Under the pieces are notes generated by a model that had not been told where the DNA came from, made no database searches, and saw only the letters and a program-made list of their open reading frames with translations. This document shows positions 1-6,483 of a stretch of DNA of 25,144 bases, piece after piece; the first letter of the stretch is position 1; each line of letters opens with the position of its first letter. Source of the stretch: Candidatus Helarchaeota archaeon (GTDB lineage Archaea; Asgardarchaeota; Lokiarchaeia; Helarchaeales; HEL-GB-A); NCBI GenBank assembly GCA_016840125.1, contig JAEOSY010000235.1:1-25144 (forward strand). Direction: 5' to 3'. Both the position numbers and the translations under genes were made by a program.

Positions 1-139
1 AAAATAGACGTGAATTTCGATTAAAGACAATTTTAAATCTAACGGGATATCAAATTATAATTCAATTAGAGAACATTTAGTTCATATCTAAGCAACCTCT
101 ATTATCACAATCTACAATCTTTAATTCCCATTCTTAATT

Positions 140-153
140 GAGGGTTTTATATG
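140..153 (+). promoter_or_regulatory. TATA promoter of the longin-like gene
   Basis: GAGGGTTTTATATG places a G-rich block directly before a TATA box that ends 40 nt before ATG 192. The arrangement matches the other G-rich/TATA promoters in this window and argues against the longer TTG-138 reading frame. Confidence 0.5.
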
Positions 154-191
154 CGCTTTTTAACTACTTTTTGTTAAAGAGAATCAAGTCG

Positions 192-581
192 ATGTTTATG
201 ATTCATAATTTTTATATCCTCAAACCAAACGGAATTTGTATTTTTCACGAGAAATATGGCAGTCTCGAAGAAGATCCACAGGCAATTGCAGGTTTTTTAA
301 CCGCGGTGTCAATGTTCGCAGAATCAGTAGTTGGAGAACCTATTAAAAATATAGAAACTAGTAACTACAAATTTATTTTCTATTCAGATAAAGGATATCT
401 TTTTGTTGCTTTTGTAGATAAGTCAGATCCTTTTCATGCAGTTCAAAATTTCTTAAGACGCGCTGAACACCACTTGTATGACATTCATCCTGAATTGACG
501 ACTATCAAAGCTAAATCTGACCCCATCTTGTTGGACAACTTTAAAAACGAATTAGATTTTTTAATCAATTCTTTCCTCTAG
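192..581 (+). CDS. Longin-like domain protein (Asgard type), paralogue of the 4831-5214 gene
   Basis: This is a 129-residue soluble protein with no membrane segment. The core NGICIFHEKYGSLEEDPQA, followed by LTAVS and GEPIK, is shared closely with the minus-strand gene at 4831-5214. The short alpha/beta layout beginning with a hydrophobic strand and a hairpin fits a longin/profilin-like fold, the family that scaffolds or regulates small GTPases in eukaryotes and is abundant in Asgard archaea; this fold call is by pattern only. The frame is open back to a TTG at 138, but a TATA box (145-152) lies inside that extension and the paralogue aligns only from about residue 19 of the long form. I therefore start at ATG 192; ATG 198 is equally possible. 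It is a single-gene unit ending at a hairpin (606-632) shared with the convergent roadblock gene. A regulatory partner role for the nearby GTPase is inferred. Confidence 0.75.
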   Translation: MFMIHNFYILKPNGICIFHEKYGSLEEDPQAIAGFLTAVSMFAESVVGEPIKNIETSNYKFIFYSDKGYLFVAFVDKSDPFHAVQNFLRRAEHHLYDIHPELTTIKAKSDPILLDNFKNELDFLINSFL

Positions 582-605
582 TAGAGTCCCCATCTGTCCT
601 ACAGC

Positions 606-632
606 AGAGTTAAGCTGCAAAAGCTTAACTCT
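606..632. terminator. Perfect 10-bp hairpin between convergent genes
   Basis: AGAGTTAAGC (606-615) and its exact complement GCTTAACTCT (623-632) are separated by 7 nt. The element sits in the 89-nt gap between the ends of the longin-like gene (+) and the roadblock gene (-), so it could act as a terminator or mRNA end-stabiliser for both. No long T tract follows on either side, so it is not a classical intrinsic terminator. Confidence 0.5.
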
Positions 633-670
633 CTGTTTCAACTCTCTTCAAAAAAAGATTTAAAGCGAAT

Positions 671-1048
671 TTATAAACAACTCACTAAGTTAAGTGAGTA
701 TTTTGCTACTTTATTGGCAGATCTCCTAAAATATCGAAGATGATTTGGTACTATTAAAATAAACAATAGTATATTAGATATGTCTTCAGGTAACAAGAGT
801 TTTTGAATGAAAACTTTTCGATTCGGGTAGGAGATCATGACTTCTTCGGCACTATCCGAATACATACTATTTTCATTGAAGATAGATGCCGCATTAGCCG
901 CTAAATTATCAATTTCTATTGAGGGATCCTTTTGTTCGGATGCAAGAATAACTAATCCCTCTTGGGAGGCTATAAGACCCCCTAAAAAGCCGGATTTTTC
1001 GATTAAATGATTCAATTCTTGTTGTAGGACAACTACCTCTTGATCCAT
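671..1048 (-). CDS. Roadblock/LC7 (MglB-like) domain protein
   Basis: This is a 125-residue single-domain protein. The helix-strand pattern fits roadblock/LC7: an N-terminal helix (VVLQQELNHLIEKSGF), a strand pair around GGLIASQEGLVILAS, a central helix (NLAANAASIFNENS), a strand pair around EVMISYPNRKVFIQKL and a C-terminal helix. Roadblock proteins dimerise and bind small GTPases; bacterial MglB is the GTPase-activating partner of MglA. I start at ATG 1048, about 10 nt after GGAG; a GTG at 1057 is in frame but sits almost on that ribosome-binding site. The gene is divergent from the tandem-roadblock/GTPase operon across a 380-nt promoter region. Its partner GTPase is unknown, and the gene at 2452 is the nearest candidate. 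Confidence 0.75.
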   Translation of the reverse strand: MDQEVVVLQQELNHLIEKSGFLGGLIASQEGLVILASEQKDPSIEIDNLAANAASIFNENSMYSDSAEEVMISYPNRKVFIQKLLLPEDISNILLFILIVPNHLRYFRRSANKVAKYSLNLVSCL

Positions 1049-1115
1049 ATAATTCACTCTCCATATACAAATCTATGTTAGGAGTGCATAGTTCATAATT
1101 GATCTTTGGAAACTC

Positions 1116-1129
1116 TATTTAAGCCCCTC
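1116..1129 (-). promoter_or_regulatory. G-rich/TATA promoter of the minus-strand roadblock gene
   Basis: On the minus strand this reads GAGGGGCTTAAATA, a near-exact match to the promoter motifs at 3128 and 11453. The TATA box ends 68 nt before ATG 1048, leaving a leader of about 40 nt. Confidence 0.5.
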
Positions 1130-1375
1130 ATTTAATCCATCATAAGTTACATATTTTTCAGTAATATCACTTTTACAACACTTTAGTTATTTTATCACAT
1201 AAATTATCAAACAATTCCCTCAAATATTAAAAGAATTAAGCTTATACTACTATATCACTTCTAAAACCTGGGTTCGAAAGTCGCCAGCTCCAATAATTAA
1301 TAATTCTTAAGCTCGTCATCTAGATACGTGATAAATCTAACGAAAAGTCATCGATACTCCACCCTAATTGTTGTG
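1130..1375. other. Divergent intergenic region without a recognised gene
   Basis: This is the AT-rich spacer between the divergent promoters of the roadblock gene (-) and the tandem-roadblock/GTPase operon (+). No open frame with a plausible start and ribosome-binding site is visible. The palindromic GGGTTCGAAAGTC near 1270 resembles a tRNA T-arm but does not fold as one. I see no tRNA or other known RNA. Confidence 0.5.
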
Positions 1376-1379
1376 GTGG
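1359..1379. promoter_or_regulatory. Inverted repeat abutting the promoter of the roadblock/GTPase operon
   Basis: CCACC (1359-1363) and GGTGG (1375-1379) are separated by 11 nt. The right arm is part of the G-rich block just before the TATA box at 1382. It is a short but well-placed candidate operator; a similar arrangement is seen at the second GTPase promoter (7784-7801). Confidence 0.3.
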
Positions 1380-1389
1380 GCTTTTATAC
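1376..1389 (+). promoter_or_regulatory. G-rich/TATA promoter of the tandem-roadblock/GTPase operon
   Basis: GTGGGCTTTTATAC has its TATA box (1382-1388) ending 42 nt before the GTG start at 1430, the same spacing as at several other genes here. A purine-rich GAGGG just before the start could serve as ribosome-binding site. Confidence 0.55.
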
Positions 1390-1429
1390 TTTTTCTTACA
1401 GGGTGAAGTAAATACTCAAGAGGGATTCT

Positions 1430-2431
1430 GTGTCCACGGGTCTGCTTAATAATGTGAAGAATCACTTAGTAAAAATAAAAAAAATCGCGGGTGTCGAAAA
1501 TATTGTACTTTCCCAACGAGATGGGGCACCTATTCAATCTGCTGGCGTTTGGTTATCAGCAAATGAAATTTTCGGAGTATGTTCTCTAACCGCAGCAATT
1601 TTCAATGTCGCTGAAGAGATCCATACAAGCTCTTTAAACCATATTTTAATTGATGGCGTAAAAGCTAAAATTTTAGTGGCACCTCTTTATAACATGAATG
1701 GAACCCTCCCACCTAGTCATCTACACTCGCCTCCTCAAGTTATTAGTCAAGGATTTCCTGATAACACTGAATATTTCATTGCAATTACAACGAAACCAAA
1801 AACAATTCTCGGCACAATCTTCATGAAACTGAAACAAATTTTACCTTCAATCAGAATGATGTTAGATAACTCTAATGAGGAATTTAAGCCGCCGTTAAGA
1901 AATTTTTCAGAAGATGAAGTGAACAATATATTCAATACCTTTTCAACTAAGGAACAAGGGGATGAAACTAGCTCGATAAGTTCGGGTTCTATGATGATCT
2001 CATCTGATTTGCGTGAGAAAATCGGCAGCGAGATGTTCCATTTCTCAAATAATGTGAAAGGAGTGCAGGTGGCCACTATTACTTTAAATGGTGGCTATGC
2101 TATCTGCGATTACTCTTTAGATCCCACAATTCAATCTAAAGGACCGATGAGTTCTACCCTTTTCGATGCCTCAAAACGAATTATCTACATGTTGAAAAAA
2201 ACAGCTATCACCAGTGTTACATGCGAATGTAGGAGCTATTCTCATTTTATCTATCATTTAAATGAGGGGATTTTTAGTACCTACATCTCAAAAGGAAAAG
2301 TGCGGCTTGGGCTAATAAGAATGATGATTCCACAGTACGTGCGAAAAATAAACCAACACTTGATGGAAATCGAAAAATGTTCTGGACCGATCATCGATTA
2401 TCAAGCCCTTTTAGAAGGGCTCAACATTTAG
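1430..2431 (+). CDS. Tandem roadblock/LC7 domain protein (MglB-like partner of the downstream GTPase)
   Basis: The 333-residue protein carries two roadblock-type modules joined by a polar, Ser-rich linker. Module 1 (about 5-150) begins IAGVENIVLSQRDGAPI and includes an insertion rich in Pro and His before the EYFIAITT strand. Module 2 (about 200-325) contains VKGVQVATITLNGGYA and ends in a helix after KVRLGLIRMMI. Roadblock dimers bind MglA-type GTPases, so two modules in one chain may mimic a dimer; that part is inference. The GTG start at 1430 is fixed by the promoter at 1376-1389 and a GAGGG just upstream. The gene ends 20 nt before an MglA-like GTPase, an arrangement like bacterial mglB-mglA. 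No membrane segment is visible, so it is probably cytoplasmic. Confidence 0.8.
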   Translation: MSTGLLNNVKNHLVKIKKIAGVENIVLSQRDGAPIQSAGVWLSANEIFGVCSLTAAIFNVAEEIHTSSLNHILIDGVKAKILVAPLYNMNGTLPPSHLHSPPQVISQGFPDNTEYFIAITTKPKTILGTIFMKLKQILPSIRMMLDNSNEEFKPPLRNFSEDEVNNIFNTFSTKEQGDETSSISSGSMMISSDLREKIGSEMFHFSNNVKGVQVATITLNGGYAICDYSLDPTIQSKGPMSSTLFDASKRIIYMLKKTAITSVTCECRSYSHFIYHLNEGIFSTYISKGKVRLGLIRMMIPQYVRKINQHLMEIEKCSGPIIDYQALLEGLNI

Positions 2432-2451
2432 AGATAAAGTGGGTAATTAAG

Positions 2452-3006
2452 ATGATTACGGATTTAGCCTCAAGAACGATTACAATAAAGGTTGTTTATT
2501 TTGGCTGTGCGATGTCTGGCAAAACAACCTCCTTAAAACGAATTTTCGAGAAAATGGGACATATTGAGGATTTAAGATCAATCGAAACCCAAGCAGGACG
2601 CACCTTATTTTTCGATTGGGGTTCGATTCTCTTTGAAAGTGGCGGTTGGAAAATAAAGGTTGATTTGTGGAGTGCAACTGGGCAGGATTTCTACGCTCAA
2701 ACGCGCCCGACAATATTGACGGGGGCCGATGGGATCATATTTGTGGCAGACAGCCTTCCCACCCTAATCAAGGAGAATGAGGCTAGTTGGATCGAACTCA
2801 TGTCATTGATCACCAACATCCAAAAAAAAGTCCCCGTTGTTATCTCCTTAAATAAAAGGGATAATCCCTTGGCAATTCCCATTAATGATTTTAAAAAGCG
2901 TTTAGCGCTCAGAGACTCGATAGATATTCTCGAAACAATTGCAACAACTGGAGTAAATGTGGATGTATGTCTAAAAAAAGTTTTACAAAAAATATTGCAT
3001 CCATAA
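2452..3006 (+). CDS. MglA-like small GTPase
   Basis: This is a 184-residue Ras-superfamily GTPase. The P-loop is GCAMSGKTT (18-26). RTLFFDW in the switch I region resembles the TLFFDF of MglA. Switch II is SATGQDFY (74-81), where the Asp of the usual DxxG is replaced by Ser, as MglA also lacks it (TVPGQ). NKRD (134-137) supplies the base-recognition motif and ETIATTG the G5 region. It lacks a lipidation Cys or signal, so it is cytosolic or peripheral. The start is ATG 2452; the frame extends upstream only by overlapping the preceding gene. It is co-transcribed with the tandem-roadblock gene, its likely regulator by analogy with MglA-MglB. It is a clear paralogue of the GTPase at 7856-8479. 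Confidence 0.9.
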   Translation: MITDLASRTITIKVVYFGCAMSGKTTSLKRIFEKMGHIEDLRSIETQAGRTLFFDWGSILFESGGWKIKVDLWSATGQDFYAQTRPTILTGADGIIFVADSLPTLIKENEASWIELMSLITNIQKKVPVVISLNKRDNPLAIPINDFKKRLALRDSIDILETIATTGVNVDVCLKKVLQKILHP

Positions 3007-3127
3007 ACAAATAGTGAATCTCAATATGGTGTATATCTATAACCAAAAATATAGTATTGTTATGAGATGACTCTAGCAGTTCAGACCGTTCCTAATAGCT
3101 TTTGTATGAACTTTTAGAGGATTTTAT

Positions 3128-3140
3128 GGGGGCTTAAATA
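3128..3140 (+). promoter_or_regulatory. G-rich/TATA promoter of the radical SAM gene
   Basis: GGGGGCTTAAATA ends 57 nt before ATG 3197. It is the strongest copy of the shared motif on the plus strand and shows that the radical SAM gene is its own unit, separate from the GTPase operon 190 nt upstream. Confidence 0.55.
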
Positions 3141-3196
3141 GGTTTTCATGAATTCTAAGAAAACGATAAGTCAAAATTTTTTGATGATGAATTATT

Positions 3197-4762
3197 ATGT
3201 CTAATTCAGTTGATGTATTATTTTTAGTCCAACCTATGAGACCTATTCTCAGACCATTAGATCTGGTACATGTTTTCTATAACCATTCCCAAAATACGAA
3301 AGATATAGTCTCTGTACATCTAGGTCTATTATCAATGGCGAGCCACCTACGTTCCGAGGGGATTTCCTGTCAATATCACGATTTGGCTCATTTTAAGGGC
3401 GAAGGTACATTACATGATACTATTTCTGGATTACTAAACAAATATAATCCGAAAATCGTAGCGATGACTTCATACACCAGTAATTTCAATGCAGCGCTTG
3501 AGTCCATACAAATTATCAAATCCATAAATCCGAATGTACTTGTGTGTATTGGGGGTCCACACGTATCATTTTTGGATCGATATAGTATTGATGAGTCCAA
3601 TAATATGATTGATATTATTGTTCGGGGTGAGGGGGAGCGCACAATGTTAGATATCACAAAAAAGTTCCTGAAAAATGGATCTATAGAATTGATTGAGGAT
3701 AGCGTGCGTGGAATCACAACAAAAAATAAGCGTAATCCCGACCAGAAATTATTAACAAATAATGAACTCAGTCAAATTCCTCCAATTGCATTTGATCTTA
3801 TCCCAAAGAGTGAAAGAAATAATTTTATCTATATTCCTCTTACTGCTACAAGAGGATGTGCGTATCATTGTACTTTTTGCACAAACCCCTTGTTTTGGCA
3901 ACAAAAAGTGCGATTCAGACCTCCTGAAAACGTAATTGAAGAGGTCTTAATTGCTGAAGAGTTATTTCCAAAGAGGCTCATTGAATTTTCGGATACTATT
4001 TTACCGATTAACATGAGATATTTCGAAAAGTTAGTTGATTTATATATAAATTCGGCTACTACACCTATTAAAATGGCGTTAACCCGCGCAAATCTCACAG
4101 ACGATAAACGACTCCGAATCATGAAGCGGTTAATCCAAGACGATGGGTATGTTTCAATTGGGGTGGAAAATGGAAATCCCAATATTTTAAAAATAATGGG
4201 AAAGCCAACATGGGAAGAACAATTAGATGCACTAAAAAAGTTGAAAAAATATAAGCTAAATTCAATTCCAACCTGGATGGTTGGTTTTTGTGGTGAGAAT
4301 TTATCAACTAAAATTCAAAACTTAGAAAAGCTTGAATTTTTAAACAAAAAGGAACTTATTCAATCTGTAATTCTCAATATCTGGATTCCAATTCCTGGTT
4401 CCCTGCCATTTCAAAATCCCAAAAAGTTTGGCCTCAAAATTCATACCTACAATTGGGATTTCTATGACCGGGCTGTATATCCGCCCCCCTATTCTTTATT
4501 CGATCCGATTGATGGAAAGACGATCCTAACCAGCGCAGAAATATGGGCATATTATCTTTCGATGATTTCACTTCAAAACAGATGGACCTCTGCAAAGAAA
4601 AAATCAAAAGGAAAAAGAAAATTTAGATCTGATTTGATAAACAACATCATTGAAAACTTTGAAATCTTATTCTTTTCAACAGCAGGTGAAAATCATAATA
4701 CTATTTATGAGGATCAATCTGGAAAACATCAAAAATTACTCAACATTTTTAATAACGGGTAG
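3197..4762 (+). CDS. Cobalamin-binding-domain radical SAM protein
   Basis: The 521-residue enzyme has a Rossmann-like B12-binding domain (about 5-160), with IGGPHVSF (118-125) and RGEGE (143-147), features common in class B radical SAM enzymes. The core follows with CAYHCTFC (221-228), whose three Cys ligate the 4Fe-4S cluster that cleaves S-adenosylmethionine. IGVENGNPNILKIMGK in the later barrel is typical of the family. Relatives include methyltransferases and ring-forming or ring-contracting enzymes; the substrate here cannot be read from sequence. The C-terminal 120 residues are Lys-rich and unassigned. The ATG start fits the upstream promoter. It lies between a GTPase operon and a longin-like gene without an obvious metabolic partner. 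It may modify a lipid, cofactor or protein, but this is open. Confidence 0.88.
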   Translation: MSNSVDVLFLVQPMRPILRPLDLVHVFYNHSQNTKDIVSVHLGLLSMASHLRSEGISCQYHDLAHFKGEGTLHDTISGLLNKYNPKIVAMTSYTSNFNAALESIQIIKSINPNVLVCIGGPHVSFLDRYSIDESNNMIDIIVRGEGERTMLDITKKFLKNGSIELIEDSVRGITTKNKRNPDQKLLTNNELSQIPPIAFDLIPKSERNNFIYIPLTATRGCAYHCTFCTNPLFWQQKVRFRPPENVIEEVLIAEELFPKRLIEFSDTILPINMRYFEKLVDLYINSATTPIKMALTRANLTDDKRLRIMKRLIQDDGYVSIGVENGNPNILKIMGKPTWEEQLDALKKLKKYKLNSIPTWMVGFCGENLSTKIQNLEKLEFLNKKELIQSVILNIWIPIPGSLPFQNPKKFGLKIHTYNWDFYDRAVYPPPYSLFDPIDGKTILTSAEIWAYYLSMISLQNRWTSAKKKSKGKRKFRSDLINNIIENFEILFFSTAGENHNTIYEDQSGKHQKLLNIFNNG

Positions 4763-4830
4763 AATTCCAGAAAAAGTGTAAAACTTCTTTTCGGTTCCGT
4801 TTATATCACATGAATTTTTACTGGAAATAC

Positions 4831-5214
4831 TTAACTATATCTTTTTATGATGTTCGCAAATGGACCTGAGAACTTTTTAAAAGGACTCAAATTTCCACAT
4901 TTAAGTTGATTAGAAAGACCGGGAAAGCATGAATGAAAGGAATCCTCAACTTCATTTAAGAAATGGCGGATTTTTAAATCACTTTCTGAGCTATTAGTGA
5001 ATAAAGCGAACGATAGAACTCCATTCCTCTTGAATGTAAACTTATGGTTTTCAGTCATTATCGTTTTAATAGATTCTCCGATAATCTCCTTTGAAACGAG
5101 TGATACAGCTGTGAGAACATTGGAAACTGCCTGCGGATCTTCGTTTAAGCTTCCTAATTGTTCGTGGTACAAACAAATCCCGTTTGATTGCATAACATAG
5201 AAATTAAAATGCAA
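4831..5214 (-). CDS. Longin-like domain protein, paralogue of the 192-581 gene
   Basis: This is a 127-residue soluble protein sharing NGIC..HE..GSL.EDPQA....LTAVS......GE.IK with the gene at 192-581, so the two are clear paralogues. They probably share a longin/profilin-like GTPase-associated fold. The longest frame begins at GTG 5271, but a TATA box (5258-5266) sits inside it. I choose TTG 5214, preceded at 5 nt by GAGGTGA, a strong archaeal ribosome-binding site; GTG 5223 is the alternative. The start then lies 44 nt after the TATA box, as at other genes here. The C-terminal part (HFLNEVEDSFHSCFPG) is shared more loosely. It converges on the radical SAM gene and has its own promoter. Confidence 0.72.
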   Translation of the reverse strand: MHFNFYVMQSNGICLYHEQLGSLNEDPQAVSNVLTAVSLVSKEIIGESIKTIMTENHKFTFKRNGVLSFALFTNSSESDLKIRHFLNEVEDSFHSCFPGLSNQLKCGNLSPFKKFSGPFANIIKRYS

Positions 5215-5257
5215 TAGTTTCACCTCTTTATTTTCATTCAAACTTATATCAATATAC

Positions 5258-5271
5258 AATATAAAAGCCAC
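5258..5271 (-). promoter_or_regulatory. G-rich/TATA promoter of the minus-strand longin-like gene
   Basis: On the minus strand this reads GTGGCTTTTATATT. It lies 44 nt before TTG 5214 and inside the longer open frame, which decides the start in favour of the shorter protein. Confidence 0.5.
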
Positions 5272-5716
5272 AATAGGTAATGCGAATTAGAGGACTGGCG
5301 AAATTCGGTTAAGATCTAAATGGATCCAAGAAACTTCCTCCAATAATATTATTAATTCGTACAAGACCTGTATATACTTAACCGAAGTTCATGTTTTGGT
5401 CTTTTTTTCAATTAATTGTCCTTAGTCCTGAATGGCTCTTCAAAATGCACAAATGAAATTTAGGGCGCAATAGATAAGAACCGCATAAAAAATACATTGT
5501 TCGCTGTAATTAAATTCCAAAATCATTCCTTACTAAGCTAACGTATCAAATTTTAATTTCAAATTAAGCATTCTTCTCTTTTTCGAAAATGTCCAATTTT
5601 TAACAATTGCGATCCTTTTAAGCATTTTTGGGAACTAAGGTCTGATACTTTTCTATATCTAAAGTAGTTAGAAATGGAAAAGATTGAAATCTATAAAAAA
5701 AATGAGGTAAATAAAA
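5272..5716. other. 445-nt intergenic region with a long-range inverted repeat
   Basis: No convincing gene is present between the longin-like gene (-) and the seven-helix gene (+). The region holds the 10-bp inverted repeat at 5304-5386 enclosing the palindrome AATAATATTATT. A weak TATA-like CTTTTCTATATC lies near 5650, upstream of the 5717 start. The rest is AT-rich and unassigned. Confidence 0.5.
5304..5386. repeat. Perfect 10-bp inverted repeat enclosing 63 nt
   Basis: TTCGGTTAAG (5304-5313) is matched exactly by CTTAACCGAA (5377-5386). The interior includes AATAATATTATT, itself a perfect palindrome, and a TATA-like GTATATAC directly before the right arm. It may be the closing stem of a small RNA, a pair of regulator sites, or the ends of a decayed miniature element; sequence alone cannot choose. 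Confidence 0.35.
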
Positions 5717-6391
5717 GTGACGGCATTAATTTATTGGACGACCATCTCGGAATTTCTTGTTCATATTGGACTGCTCAGCTTGATCGTTGTCATTATGCTG
5801 CGGAAATGGCTCTCTGCCACACCTCGATATCTCTCCGATATACCCTTTGTCATTGCAGTTTCCTTCCTGTTCATCATGTATGATCGCGTTGACAGCACTC
5901 TGGGTCTCAGTGGAATCATGCCCGTGACGCAGGTGACATCGATTATTAGCATGTTTGGATTCTTAGCAATAGTGAGCTTAAACCTGGTAATCTTTTTGAT
6001 CATTTGGATGCCTGACCGAAAGCGGTTGCGATCTACGTTTATTGTCAGCTGGATTGTTCTATGGACGCTTCTCATCGGCTTCTTCGGCTTAACCGGGAGT
6101 GCAGATTCGTTACATACCATCATCTTTATGATGTCAATTCCAGTTATGCTCTTGCTAACAGTAACATGGTATTTCTGCTATTTCCAAAAACGACTCTCGG
6201 TCATCAACCCCCTCTTAGTTGGGATCGGCTTTACCATCTTCTTTGTGTCAGTACTTCTGCGAGTCGTTGTATCGGCCGCGGGTGTACCTATTGGCTACGT
6301 CTTTACCGACCTACATTGGATTCCATTGTCCTTGGATATTGCTGCGTTCAGCGTGATGGTCTTAGGGTTTTCCAGAGAAATGAATTATTAA
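5717..6391 (+). CDS. Seven-transmembrane protein of unknown function
   Basis: The 224-residue protein is almost entirely membrane-embedded. Seven hydrophobic segments lie at about 8-28, 40-57, 70-95, 103-125, 130-152, 160-185 and 196-218, with short charged loops such as PDRKRLR between helices 3 and 4. There is no kinase, nucleotide-binding or retinal-lysine motif that I can identify. The GTG start at 5717 follows GAGGT by about 8 nt. The gene looks richer in G and C than its neighbours, which could reflect a different origin or simply membrane-codon usage. It stands alone, convergent with the PP-loop gene. A sensor or channel-like role is possible, but I do not recognise the family. Confidence 0.7.
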   Translation: MTALIYWTTISEFLVHIGLLSLIVVIMLRKWLSATPRYLSDIPFVIAVSFLFIMYDRVDSTLGLSGIMPVTQVTSIISMFGFLAIVSLNLVIFLIIWMPDRKRLRSTFIVSWIVLWTLLIGFFGLTGSADSLHTIIFMMSIPVMLLLTVTWYFCYFQKRLSVINPLLVGIGFTIFFVSVLLRVVVSAAGVPIGYVFTDLHWIPLSLDIAAFSVMVLGFSREMNY

Positions 6392-6404
6392 TTCTCTAAC
6401 TCCC

Positions 6405-6413
6405 TTTTTTTTT
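6405..6413 (+). terminator. Oligo-T tract after the seven-helix gene
   Basis: A run of nine T follows CCC 14 nt after the stop codon, the kind of oligo-T signal archaeal RNA polymerase uses for termination. On the minus strand, the A8 run at 6463-6470 gives the convergent PP-loop gene a matching T8 tract. A small hairpin ATCCTT/AAGGAT (6415-6435) lies between them. Confidence 0.45.
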
Positions 6414-6483
6414 AATCCTTGAGAGAAAAAAGGATCTAACGTTATTTAATTCCCAATTTAGGAAAAAAAAGAAGAAATCTACT

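Noticed and set aside
3..80. Possible C-terminal end of an upstream gene (open frame ending at TAG 78-80)
   Set aside because: Only 25 codons are in the window, with no motif; a chance open frame in AT-rich DNA is as likely.
138..191. N-terminal extension of the first longin-like gene from TTG 138
   Set aside because: It contains the TATA box and is not matched in the paralogue.
1266..1292. tRNA-like T-arm (GGGTTCGAAAGTC)
   Set aside because: The stem bases around TTCGAA do not pair on either strand and no acceptor, D or anticodon arm is visible.
1747..2076. Long open frame opposite the tandem-roadblock gene
   Set aside because: It is a shadow of a well-supported gene on the other strand, without promoter or family features.
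2377..2451. N-terminal extension of the first GTPase from 2377
   Set aside because: It overlaps the upstream roadblock gene; the second GTPase aligns from ATG 2452.
3148..3204. 18-codon upstream frame overlapping the radical SAM start
   Set aside because: Its ATG lies before the transcript start expected from the TATA box at 3134-3140.
4763..4791. Imperfect hairpin after the radical SAM gene (GAAAAAGT/ACTTCTTTTC)
   Set aside because: The stem is bulged and AT-rich; too weak to call a terminator.
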